Assembly: GCA_017562135.1 (NCBI GenBank)
Contig: QEYB01000526.1
Span: 248,001-312,000 of the forward strand
DNA length: 64,000 bases
Source of the DNA: Dipylidium caninum
Lineage: Eukaryota > Platyhelminthes > Cestoda > Cyclophyllidea > Dipylidiidae
Reading direction: 5' to 3'
The notes beneath the pieces are model-generated. The model did not search any database. It was given only the letters and a program-made list of their open reading frames with translations, and had not been told where the DNA came from. The position numbers and the translations under genes were made by a program. The first letter of the stretch is position 1. Each line of letters opens with the position of its first letter. Shown here piece after piece: positions 34,301 to 46,600 of this stretch.

Positions 34301-37300
34301 CCCGCCCACACAACCATCCGCCGGTCAAACAAACCACCTCAACCACACAAGCGACCTTTTTGCCCTCCTTTCGCCACTCAACGCGGAGTGGAAAACTCCA
34401 TCCACCCAACAGACGGTCGTTAAAGGACAGAAGACCCGCTCGGTCTTCTTGTCCACCGCACCAGACCCTGGGTGGACAGGGTGGTACGGGGGGAGTGAGG
34501 GGAGACACTCACTTCTCCTCCATGGCTCGACCGGCCCCCGGGTCCGTGATGAAGCCGATCTGGGGGGCCTCGTGAGTGGTCGAGTCGGCGGGGTGCGAGG
34601 CATACTCCGGCTGCGATTGGTACATGAGATCACAGTGGATGGGCGGCATGTCCTCCGTGGTGCCCTCAGTCGAGTCGACGTGGTCCGAGACCTCGGGAAT
34701 AACTTTTGCGCCTCCAACATTAACTTCATGAACTGGAAATTCGTCATCATCGTCATCAACACCACCAGTTGTTGTTGTTGTTGGCGCTGGGTGTGAATGA
34801 AATCGGGAAAGGAATTGAGGCATCTCGGTGGCGCGTGGATAGCCGATGTCAGGCGACTCGTCCGGATAAACTGGAGAGGATGAAAGTTTCGGGTCAACAG
34901 CAGCGTCAGATGGAGGTGCACCGTCATCGGCATGGGCTGGAAGCTTCGGAATTTGAGCTGCCATCGGCAACGTCGAAGGTGCCACTTCTCCCTCATCGTC
35001 AATGTCGGAGTGCGTGGCGGCTTCCCCACGAGCTGCGGACAGTGACTCCTTCGGGGCGAAAGACCCGAGGCCATCGGGATGAGATGTGGGTGGGGAAAGG
35101 TTTACACCGTTTTCCGGTTCCATTGGCGACTCCGCCAGTTCCGACTTTTCTTGATGACCAACGTGAAGATGAACATCGAGGCCCATTTCGTCGTGCGACC
35201 TCGGCGACTCGGCCACAAAACCTCTCTGCTCCTCGGCATTCAACGTGGGCATCGCGAAGTCCATGCCGGCAGGCGATTGGGAAATTTCGTGTTCTACTGG
35301 CGACTCCGCAAATTCTGACTCTTCGTGCTTACTGGCGTGGAGATGAACGTCGAGGCCAATTCCACCGTGCGACATCGGCGACTCCGCCGGAGGTCCCTGC
35401 TGCTTTTCTACAAATTCCATGTCGGCAGGCAATTTGGGTATTCCAGGCTCCACAGGCGACTCCGCCAACCTCGAATCTACGTGGTAACCAGCATCGGGAT
35501 GCGCGGAGAATCCCACTTCACCGGGCGATACAGGCGACTCCGCCGCGAAACCTCTCTGCTCTTCGGCATTCAATGCAGGCATCGCAAAGCCCATGCCTGC
35601 AGGTGATTGGGAAATTTCGTGTTCTACTGGCGACTTCGAAAATTCCGACTCTTCGTGTTCACCAGCCTGAGGATGAGCCTCGAGGTCCATTTCGTCGTGC
35701 GACCTCGGTGACTCCCCCACGAAACCTCCCTCGCGCTCCGCACTCAGCGTGGGCATCGCGAAGTCCATGCCGGCAGGCGATTGAGAAATTTCGTGTTCTA
35801 CTGGCGACTCCGCCAACCTCGCCTCTGCCCTTTCATGCTGACCCCCGTCGGGATGCGCGGCGAAGTCCACCACTTCATTGTGCGACACCGGCGACTCCGC
35901 CACAAAACCTCCCTCGCGCTCCGCACTCAGCGTGGGCATCGCGAAGCTCATGTCGCCCGGTGCTTTGGATATCTCGTGTTCCGACTCTTCGTGTTTTTCA
36001 GCACCAGAAGGAACATCGAGACCCACTTCACCATGCGACATCGGCGACTCTGCCAACCGCGGGTGCGCGGAGAAGCCCACTTCACCAGGCGATACAGGCG
36101 ACTCTGCCACAAAACCTCTCTGCTCTTCGGCATTCAACGTAGGCATCGCGAAGTCCATGCCGGCAGCCGACTTGGATATTCCAGGCTCCACGGGCGACTC
36201 TGCCAACTCGGGCTCTTCGCGTTCACCAACGTGAGAATGAGCCTCGAGGCCCATTTTGTCGTGCGACCTCGGTGACTCCGCAGCGAAACCTTCCTGCTGT
36301 TCGGCACTCAACGCAGGCATTGCGAAGTCCATGCCGGCAGGCGATTTGGAAATTTCATGTTCCACCGGCAACGCCGCCAACCCCATCTCTTCGTGCTGAT
36401 CAGCGTCAGAATGGGCGCCGAAGCCCATTTCACCAGGCTCAGTTACGAATCCTTTCTGCTGTTCTGCAGACAGTGTGGGTATCGCGAAGTTCATGTCGGC
36501 CGGCGATCTGGATATTCCGTGTTCCACTGGCGATTCCACCGACCTCGTCTCTTCGTGCTCCTCAGCGTGCAGATGAACGTCGAGGCCCATTTCGTCGTGC
36601 GACCTCGGCGACTCCGCCACAAAACCTCTCTGCTCCTCGGCATTCAACGTGGGCATCGCGAAGTCCATGCCGGCAGGCGATTGAGAAATTTCGTGTTCTA
36701 CTGGCGACTCCGCAAATTCTGACTCTTCGTGCTTACTGGCGTGGAGATGAACGTCGAGGCCAATTCCACCGTGCGACATCGGCGACTCCGCCGCGAAACC
36801 TCTCTGCTCTTCGGCATTCAATGCAGGCATCGCAAAGCCCATGCCTGCAGGTGATTGGGAAATTTCGTGTTCTACTGGCGACTTCGAAAATTCCGACTCT
36901 TCGTGTTCACCAGCCTGAGGATGAGCCTCGAGGTCCATTTCGTCGTGCGACCTCGGTGACTCCCCCACGAAACCTCCCTCGCGCTCCGCACTCAGCGTGG
37001 GCATCGCGAAGTCCATGCCGGCAGCCAACTTGGAAATTCCAAGCTCCACAGGCGGCTCCGCCAACCTCGAATCTACGTGGTGAACAGCGTCGGGATGCGC
37101 GGAGAAGCCCACTTCACCAGGCGATACAGGCGATTGTGTCGCAAAACCTTCCTGCTGTTCCGCACTCAACGCAGGCATCGCGAAACTCATGTCGGCCGGT
37201 GCTTTGAATATTCCGTGTTCCATTGGCGGCTCTTGGTGCTGTTCAGCTGATGTCCCCGACACCTCGATTTCGTCGTTAATGTCCGGCGAAATCGCGTCCA

Positions 37301-40300
37301 CATCAGACCCGTAGAAGCCTACGCCCTCTTCCGCATGCTCATTACGGTGTTGCGCTGCGGGAAATTCCATACCAATCGGGGATTTCCGAGCTTCCTGCTC
37401 CAATTCCTCGTAGTGCGTGGGGATCTGCGGGGTCTTTTCGTGGGCTTCTTCTTCCTCTTGACCGTTACCACTTTCACCAAAGTGCATGCCGACCGGAGAT
37501 GCCGCGAGTCCCGGTTCCTTGGGAGCTCCAGTGCCGTCTGGTGATAAAGCTAATGGTGCGCCGGCTGAAACCTTCGACAAATCAAAGGCACCATGAGGCT
37601 CAACTGCATGATGCTCTCCAAGGTCTGTGCTGACAGGGGATGCCAATAGTTCTCCCCCCATCGGAGATTTGGCCTCCACTTTCGGAGTTTGCGAGTCCTC
37701 AATTCCTTCATGATCCTCAGAAGCGGTATGCTCTTCAAGCCAAGTATCGGCCGGGGGCGTTGAGATCTCGGCAGCAGCCGGCGATTTCGACACTGCCTGG
37801 TCCGCATTGAATCCCGGAAGGTCGGGCGACAGTGCAAACTCCATGCCACCTTGAGTTTCTGGAACCTCCGGATGCCACGCAGTCGCGGGCATTGCATGGG
37901 AAACTGTGGAATCATCTGGAACCCCTGCATACCCGTATTCACCACGTTGATCATCATTGGGTAGTACTGGTGATTTTGACAATTCTTCCTCCAATTTCGA
38001 ACTGGCTAATTCAACCGGACTCACTCGGGGCTCAGCACCACCAGCGGGATGCATCGGCACCTCAAAGTCTGGTTTTGAGGGTGATTTCGATTCTGCAATT
38101 CCGAAGTCGTGATCTTCATCAGCATCAGGTTTTGTGAGATCCAAACCTCTCAAAGTTGTTGAAACCTCCCCAACCACCTCCTTGTGTTCACCATTAACCG
38201 GGGATTTGGCTACTTCCAAATCGTCTGGTGTCTTGCCACCCTCCCCAACTCCACTTTCCTCGGCGTGCAAACTGTCGGGATAGGAAATCTCTTCCTCCGT
38301 CTCATGGCCCAGTTGTGGCTGTTTTCCAGCCTCAGCAAGGCTATCCGTCGTCGGGGTCTTCAACACTTCTTCTGGCAGTTCATCCAACTCCTCCATCACC
38401 GTTTTCTCGCCCAACTTCCGTCTGGGTGGCAAATTTGATGGCCTCCCCGCGGGGGCATATTTAATCTCATGCCCTGGTTTCGCTGCAGTGGCTTTGGCAA
38501 CCTTAGCGGCATGTTCCGTCAACTTAGCCTCGGTTTTAGAGATGGGAGTTGGACCTTTTTCCGTGGTGGGCTTCTTAGTCACTTGTGTCGTCTTCCTAAC
38601 TGTCGTTGTAGCCGGTCTAGCTGTCGCCGAAGGGGTCAGCCGAGGCCGTGGTGTAGTCGCAGCGGTGGCTGGACGAGTGGCAGAAGGCGCGGAGCGGGGA
38701 GTAGCTGGGGTTATTTTGGTTTTTGGTGTGGTAGAAGGCACAGTTTTTGGAAGTGCAGCAGACTTCGGCGCAGAGGCTCGCGAGGGAATTGTTCGGGTAG
38801 GAGTGGATTTTGAGGCTAGAGGTTTTGTCGCTGTTGGTGTTGGTGTGACGTGTTTTATGGCTCCGCTGTCAAGTAAAAGGAGAATAGAATCAATGCCAGG
38901 GAATCGAGATAAAATTATCCGTGGCTATCCGATCAACATCGCCTCCTTCTTCGCAAGGCAATCACTCAGACATGTTATAGAGCACCGGCGCATTTATCCT
39001 ACAGCCTATCATTCATGAAGGAAACTGTCGTTCGTCTAGAAACCTTCTTCCAGCTGATAACGCATGCACCGGGTGACTTGAATTTCATATCACTGTATGC
39101 TTTTTTTTAAATGAAACTCCCTCCCCTCCCCCGGCGCTCTAAATAGTTTTATTCTGAAATTTTGAGGAGCACGATGTCAAAGAAAATCCTGACCAAAAAG
39201 TTGACCAACTCCGTCCAAATACTTTACCAACTCACTTGACATGTGTTTTCGGCAGCGGAGTGCTGTTTACCGTCTTAGTAGTCACGCCTAATTGTCTCGT
39301 CACCGTCGACGGTAACGTCGTCTTCTTCGTTAAACTTGTAGCTGCAACCGCAGTTGTCTCCCCCAGGGTAATCTCCGGCACCTTTCTAAGTGCCCTCACC
39401 AATCCTGCCAACAAGCTGACGGGTGATGTCGATACCGTCCCTGCTTCAGATGGCTGAACAACCGGAAGAAAGATGGTCAAGGTCGAGGGTTTCTTCGTCT
39501 TCACACTGCCGGCAGCCGGATGCCAGACGAGCAGAACGCCCACACTGGGACCCAAGCAGTGGAGGACGAGCTCGCCCACACCGATTTTGTAAAAGAGCCG
39601 CGTCTTATCGGGCAGGGAAGGTAACTGACGGAGGCGGTGAGGGTCTGCGGCGGCAGTTGCGGTTGTCGGAGGCGTAAGAAGGAGGGGCGATTCACCTCCC
39701 GGTTCGGTAAGCGGTGGAGTGAAAAGGCATCCCAGCCAAGTGGCGCAGTAAGAAGCGGATGTGGCATGCAGAAGGTGTTTACTGAGGAAGCGGTAGCTTT
39801 GGATGCTTGCAGCAGACCAATCAGGGAAGACAGCGGCGTCCAGGCTGAAAGAGGAGGAAGAAGGAGGTTGGTTTTTTTGCTCCGTAAGTTTGCAATTTTC
39901 ATGACCATTCTCGAACAGGAGGCATTTTAGAAAAATCTCTTTTGACAAACCCCTATCTATGGGTACTAACATCCATAAATTTACCTTATCCACAAAATTT
40001 GCTCCTCGAATTAGATGAACTGAAAGGATTTTAACTTACCGATCCAGACTACGCACGAGCGGCCACCACTGAGGTGGTTTATTGTCAGTGAAGGCCGATC
40101 CCAGGAGAACATTTACGCCCTGCACAACGATGAGTCCACAGGCTTGGGTTTGCACCCCTCCTGGACCGCTTGGCAACAGATAGAGAGCCGGTGGAGCTTC
40201 TTTGAAGGACCTCTGTTGTAGGATGAACTCCTTTTCCCCCTCAGCCAGCAGTTTTGACTGGTGCTCCCAGTGGAGACGTGCCAGGTCAGCGCTCAAAGAA

Positions 40301-43300
40301 TGCAGCGCCTCATAGGCTAGTGGAAGAAAATAGTGAATAAAAATGAAGTAAAAAGTGTGAATAAATCGAGGGAAAAGTTGGATGTGGACTAAATTGAGAT
40401 TCACTAGGCATTCCCCGAAATATCCATTAGACTGAGGCCAGTTGACGTGAGAAATTTCCAATTAGACGAACAATAAGTAGACTAGGAGGCCAAGTACTTC
40501 ATTTGTCACACACTCCTGCTGATAGGGTGGCGGTTGGCGGTGGGAAAAATGCCAACAATGCATTCTCATCTGCCTCTTCTTTACTTCGCTCGCCCCCTCG
40601 CCTCCTCCGCCCAGGTTGGAAAATTACACTCACCTTATGAGTCAAAGCGCCTAGCCTAGGTGACTCGTCCGTCATTCCATTCCACCCACGCAGACTGAGA
40701 AAACAAAGAATTACTTTTTGAAGCACAAAAAAAAATCGCGACAGAGTGCTTTGTCTTCTGACACGAGGACGCAGTGTCAGTGGTCGGAGGGAAACCACTG
40801 CCACGGCAGTCTGTATCGGCCGTCTTCTTAGTGATAGAGACGAAAAGTTGCGAGAAAAAAGGGACTTTAAAATTATCATCGTAATGTAAAACTTGACCAA
40901 TCGCTTAAAGTGGGCCAAATTCCAAAAACTGGCAGACGATTTACACCAATGAGTTTTGCGCCAACGCATTTATAGTCTTCGCCTGTCTCCAAAAATTGAA
41001 ATTGAAGGCGAAAGTGATGACTGCATGAAGAGTAAACATGTGACCTGAGAAACACACACACGCACACGATCATATATGCTGTGACTTTTTTTTTGTTCAC
41101 AAACTATAGTCGTTGGGTCTCTGTAGAATTCGGTGAATCAGTTACACTAACGCCTTATACTCACGTACGTGACAAGTTTTACACATAACCACAAAAATGT
41201 CAAAATAGCATCAGATAAATTAATGGTAAAAGTTTTTTTTTGTTTCACCCATGCGGTTTTGTTACCCGCCTAAAAGGCAACGAAGAGTATACGGCATTTA
41301 CTTTTGCCACTAGTTAGCTGTAGAAAGGCATTTGAATGCATTCGAGGCACGCAAAAGTAAACACAGTCGTCTTCTAGCTACACACATAAAAAACAGTTCC
41401 GAACGCAGTAATTATACCAAGGAAAATAGGTGAAGGCTTTACAGTAGTAATAAATACGGAAACATCTCTTGGCCTAACAACATCGCTTTACTTTGGAAAA
41501 AATCATCGACGACCAATGAAGTTGGCCTATGTCGCATTTTTAAATAGATTAAATGCAAATGAATTACTTTGTCTAGTGATTAACTAAGGTCAAAGCCTTC
41601 GCGACATCAAAAGGATACGTTTTGGCAGAGAAGTGGACAACTCACATGTGGCGCTTGATGGTGAGGAAGCAAGTTTGCCATTAGCTCTCCACGAGGCTGT
41701 CGTCCGAAGGCGCACGGGCAGGCGGCGGGACTTGGAGAGCATCACAAGGTGGATGGAGTCCCCTGGTGTCGCTGCTATCGGCCAGCGAGTTTTGGCACCG
41801 GCACTCGGCGTGCAGACCACAATGTGGATGGGCTCCGTTCCGCTGGGGGCAGATGTCAACTTCTGAATTTCCGGTTGCCAGGCCTGAAGTGAGAAAGCCA
41901 AGGCTCAGTACCTCCAGATATAAGATTTGTCATGCTCAAGGACATCGCCCGGAAGCTACTAAGTGTTTGCTTAAAGCCTCGACGTATGAGACCAGGTATT
42001 TACGACGAATGCATTACTTTCAGACTTTACTATTCCAATTACCTCTGATAATATCGTTAATTGTGCAATGGGTTCTGTTCACTAATTGAACATCTCTCTC
42101 GTTGCTAGACGCAGTGGCGCGCCTGGGTAAACACGACTTGAGACAAACAAGTGGCCAAAAGTCGGAGGTATTCAAGGAACAGAGGGGGAAGAGGAGGAGG
42201 AAGAGTAAGAGGCGAGGGGTTCTAAGGCCGATTACGGTGTGGACTGGTTGCCTTGACAGCAGTCTTCGCCAAATGGGGTCTCAATTAAACGTCTCCACCG
42301 CCTTCTCCCCTCCCGCCTCCCCGCACAGCTGCCAATGTCAGCCAACACTCCTGAGCGTTGGCTAGGGTGAATTCAGTCAGAATTGCATCTCCGAACGCCC
42401 CCAATAACCTATTGGCCTTGCACCCGATTCAGCCATTCAGGCAATAAATGACACCAACAAATAGGCTGATTACCAGTGACCCAGACACCGCACGAGGTCA
42501 TGCACCTGGTGTTTTACAATAAGCCTGAGAGAAATGAGGCGGGTGAAATCACTTCAGTCCAGCATTCGTGAATCAAATCAATGAGACTGTGCGTACACGA
42601 TGTGGATATGGAGTGTGGGGAGTCTCTTTAAGTGGCCATTTTGATTGGTTGGCGAGGACGCGAGAGTTTCCACATTCTCGAATGACAAGGCAGTAAATGA
42701 AATGGCCGGAAGGGCATCGAAGAAAGTGAGTCATATCACTTTGCCTGCCTGTCAGCAACCGGGCAACTAGTTGGCCAGTTAACCCGAGTGTGTGTGTGTG
42801 TGTGTGTGTGCAGCATTCCAGTCAGCCTGGATGTCGGCCTGACGACGTCTATCCACTTATGCTTGGTCGAGGAAAGAACAAAGAATTCGCTGACACTAAG
42901 TCAACCTGGCCCCTTTGCCACACCAATGTAAAAGGGACAATAGGTTGAGGTGATAACAACTGGTAATGAGAGCGGAAAGGGAATAAAAAAACTGCATTGA
43001 GTCGTGGAAGTTAGACCTATTTAACTTAGGAGTAGAGAACTTTTTTATTTACTTAATGAAGACTAATCTGTATGCCAAACCAGTGGCGGAGGGGCGCGAG
43101 GAGAGAGCAAGAGACGAAGAGGCAGCAGTCGCTATTACACATGATGAAATAAGATGTTTAAACATGAGATTCAGAGCTCCAAGCTACTGACCTGAGGGCA
43201 AACGCTTTCTAGTGGTCTATTAGGTCTCCTACCAGATCAAAAGGCGGCATCCCTTTGGCTAAAAATCGTGAGTGGGCGAACCACCCTACTTGTGAAAATA

Positions 43301-43632
43301 AAGTTGGAAGCATCTAATATTTTTCCTATGCGACATAATGATAGACTGTCTGACAGATGAATCCACGATTTCTCTTACGGCAGCAGCATTGGAATCCAGC
43401 CACATTTGAAGCTGTTCGCCAGAGAACGTCGAATCTGCGAGAAGCCATTCGCCTGTGGTGTGGAGGACCTCACCAGCGTAGACAACGACGACAACAGCAA
43501 CGCCAGAACCGACGGCGTCAACAGCTTCAGCGATGGTCTCGTCGAAGGCGGTCTGAAAATGGCGAAGTTCCGGTTGGAAGAGAACTCGCAGAGGAGCGCC
43601 CGAACAGAGAGTCTGGACGAGAGCTGTGCCGT
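31354..43632 (-). CDS. MAP1B: MAP1/Futsch-family microtubule-associated protein (5' exon(s) not found)
   Basis: Ten exons, 5' to 3' on the - strand, all phase-compatible: 43632-43379, 41883-41646, 40316-40040, 39844-39236, 38865-34513, 34123-33843, 33748-33551, 33438-33397, 33255-33019, 31604-31354 (TGA). About 2245 residues seen. MAP1 proteins bind and stabilise microtubules, mainly in neurons. N-terminal conserved domain pieces: VYAGEVLHTTGEWLLADSTF, NVLLGSAF...WWPLVRSLDRLD, KIGVGELVLHCLG and VLLVWHPAAG. Then a Thr/Pro/Lys-rich linker, an acidic repeat region encoded by one 4353-nt exon, and a C-terminal light-chain domain: LHLDVVWVPGY, ARIYVLSGE, GINVVPTDEPLEWVRWL, with the end CDIHFSDNGTEVTC near the stop. 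The light-chain end is complete. The family has A, B and S members in vertebrates; orthology to one is not implied. The first exon(s) should lie between 43.6 and 50.9 kb. Confidence 0.91.
33459..33492 (+). repeat. GA microsatellite
   Basis: A GAGAGA run turning into GAAA, in the MAP1 intron between exons 33748-33551 and 33438-33397. It provides the pyrimidine tract of the - strand acceptor. Confidence 0.85.
35100..37230 (-). repeat. Intragenic repeat array, about 12 units of 52-55 codons
   Basis: Within the 4.35-kb MAP1 exon a module recurs about 12 times, marked by cores such as SPAGMDFAMPTLNAEEQRGF followed by ESPxSHxE and an H-E-E-S-E acidic/His segment ending SPVEHEIS. Period is about 156-165 bp. 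One unit is degenerate (ADMEFVEKQQG, near 35400-35430) and one has FAIP. Two adjacent-unit blocks recur nearly identically: about 35180-35394 with 36580-36792 (offset about 1404) and 35540-35775 with 36790-37022 (offset about 1248). Repeat arrays in this part are known in Drosophila Futsch; the unit here is its own. Confidence 0.9.
42788..42810 (+). repeat. GT microsatellite
   Basis: About eleven uninterrupted GT units in a MAP1 intron (between 41884 and 43378). No other function is apparent. Confidence 0.9.
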
Positions 43633-46600
43633 CTGGGAAAAAAAAGGCGAGAATACAGTGCATTGTGGAAGAAAGAATGTTCGAAAAAAAAGAGGAGACT
43701 TTTGAATGGCCTGGAAAATTTACGTCTAATTGCCATTGTGGGGAGATTAATTACGTGAGTCATTGTCTACCATCTACGGAAAGAGAGGAGTTACTTAAAA
43801 AGGTTGTGCAAAAGGCAGGAGGTGAGAGGCCTAAGAAACTTCTCGGAGGATGTCGCCCCACTTTGGAAGACGAAAATACGACACCAGAAGACTTTCAACA
43901 ACCAGCATGGCATCCAATATAAAGGATTTCTGACTCGTGTGAATAGAGAAAACTTCACCTGGGGCAGATGGCAACCCAGTGCACCTGAATGAGAGGTTGA
44001 GCCAATGACTAGGCTATTTAATGATCTTGAATCTCAGAATGCCACTTAAATTAACTTCTATTCGTGTCAATGGGACGTACGGATAGTCAAATAATGTAAA
44101 CAGGAGGAAAATACAAAGGAGTCATCAAATACCGTGATTTCTTTAATGTCAAACTACATTGGACATAAACGATGTTTACCATTTCTTATAAACTAAACAT
44201 ACTTCGGTCATGTAAATCGCCGTGGGGCGGAAAGTGATCTCCTATCCACTGTTTTCAAGGTCACAACCAAGAGGATCGATATGCCAACTTGCATCGCCCC
44301 CATTCTCCCATAATCCCCACTCCAAAATCCGCGTCTTTTGTTGGTCAACTACCCAGAGTTGGCTAAAATCCAAACCTCATTAACCACCTCCTCCATCCGC
44401 CTTCCAGTCCTTTCTCTCTTATCCTACCAAATAGTTAGGCTTGGAGTGTAGAGAGAGAGAGGCGAGACCAACAGCGCATAGTTTGACAATCAAATGACCT
44501 TGAAAATCAAATAACCATGCGACCAATAGGGAGCTTGCCCAATTGGCAAACAACCTTATTCGTGTAAGACTCGTATGTTTGCACGCAGAAGGGTAAGCTA
44601 AGACTACAATAGCTACCCCTCCCCCCCCAAAAAAAAAATAAGGGAAATCTCTGTTGACTCTTTAGAGTTACTACGAGAGGCACAAGATTATAAGGAAAAA
44701 AATTCATGGGGAGGTGAGGCTTCTTAAACGAGTAAGTCGAATTTATGGGTGGAGGGGAGGAGAGAGGGATGAAAAAGTAAGAGGCAGAATGCTGATTGGT
44801 GTGAACTGACAGAAGGTGTCGATCATTACCTGCCAGGCAAGCCAATCCCCGTTGACCATTTCGACGCCTTATCTCCCTCCAAATTTCTGTCAAACCTACA
44901 TTTAGTGGTGCTGTCTATCGCCACAATGACAAAGGCAATGCCAAAATGTACACCTCTCGTTGATAGACATTTGAGCTCCAAACAAAAGCAGACAGTGAAA
45001 GCGGCCTCCAACCCCTTTTGCTGCCTAACTGCCGTAGTGAAAGCCAAGGCGCTCGCATTTTTTCATTATCAAGGCAAATTCCATTTAGTGAAGAAGTGCA
45101 GGGGAAGTTTTCCAACGAATACACATGATAGTTTTCGCGCAAATTCCATTCGTGGGCAGTCAAGTGCTTCATAGCACACGCCTTGACGAGCCCCAAGTGA
45201 CTTGGATAATGGAAGTCCCATCAGTTGCCTTGCTAATAACATATAAAGACCTAACGCAAATGTGTAATTATTGCTATTAGTGATGCTAATTCTTCCAACA
45301 GTAAATAGTCAATCTGCCGCTTATAAGGAGGAATGCATATTAAAATTAACTTTTATCACTTCCATTAAAAGTCGACTAACTGCCAATCTCAATTCGTGTA
45401 ACACCACTAAACTACGACAAGGGTACTTCGATAAAAAAAAGTGAATTAAAAGTTGGAGTAACCCTCATTTGAGAGTTGGGTAAAAAGGAAAAAAACATAA
45501 ATCAAACTCTAGGTCCTCCAGTCTGCTCACGCGAAGAACAGAGCCCTGACACCTACCCCATATTTTTCCCCTAAGCACTGACCTGCCTAACCGGAGGGGA
45601 GGAGGAGAAAGCGAAACTTTCACACTTGCAAGCTCCAAATGTGATGCCCAATGCTGGGCGAGGTTTTCACTATCATTCACACAGATAAGCGGGCTGAAAG
45701 GGTGGAGATTTGTTTATTCCACACCATCGATATATCATGCAACGCCCCGTAAGCCAACCATACAGTCGTCGTTCAGTCAGAGAGTTGCGTGTGTTTTGTA
45801 ATACCTCTGCATAGTAAACGAAAGGGTACGAAGCGACGTATGAATCATCACATCATCGTGTTTTTGTTTCGGCTACGACTAAATTCGAACACCACGGTTG
45901 TGTTCTGCCCCGGGAACCGTTATTTTAAGAGAATGAGGGCAGCAGTAGATTGCAGGGCCTGCCAAAAGGAAAGTGCGGTCGAGGGGTGGGAGAGACCTTC
46001 AAAGACCCCTCCCGCGAATCGAAACCAACCGCTACGCGGGGTGGGAAAAAAACAGTGCTTTCAAACAACGTAGTTCAATGCTTCGTGGCCGAGGGAGGGA
46101 GGGAAGGTTATAGACAACCGTTTTACCCATTTGGGGCAAAAAATTAGCATTAAAAACCTCCCCAATTTGAGTTTGCTGTGATTGGGTAAAAAAAGCTGCA
46201 GCAGAACATCTACTACTTCTGCATCGAAGAGGCTTTAATGAGAGCAGTGTGGGAAAATATGAGCCGTTTGAAGAGGTTATGTGCAACGTTTAAAAAGATA
46301 TGAAAAATTTTGTGATATCCAACTGAAATAGAACATGTGCTCAACAGGTGAAGAGTGAGAGACTTCAAGTAAGTTCTCACCGAGCCGCTAGTAGTGCGTG
46401 ACATCGACCTCAGAGGTACCATAATCAAAAGCAGTTATTAACTAACCAGTGGAAGGTGCGTTCACACTAAAAAAAGCTGAAATGTGGATATAAAAGCCGA
46501 CAAAAATGTCTCGTGTGGACCTGCTAAAAGGTGAAATAAAGCAACGGCCAAACCATGACAACAAAAAGCTAACGGGTTTATAGGGGGGATGGGGGGAGAT

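Noticed and set aside
34769..36142. 457-codon + strand frame across the MAP1 repeat
   Set aside because: It is the antisense shadow of the repetitive MAP1 exon. Its own repeats simply mirror those of the - strand protein, and it has no splice or domain support.
44826..45047. MAP1 N-terminal exon
   Set aside because: FVIVAIDS...SKW is only vaguely like the family N-terminus and the donor phase does not fit the next exon. Kept only as a remark in the region entry.
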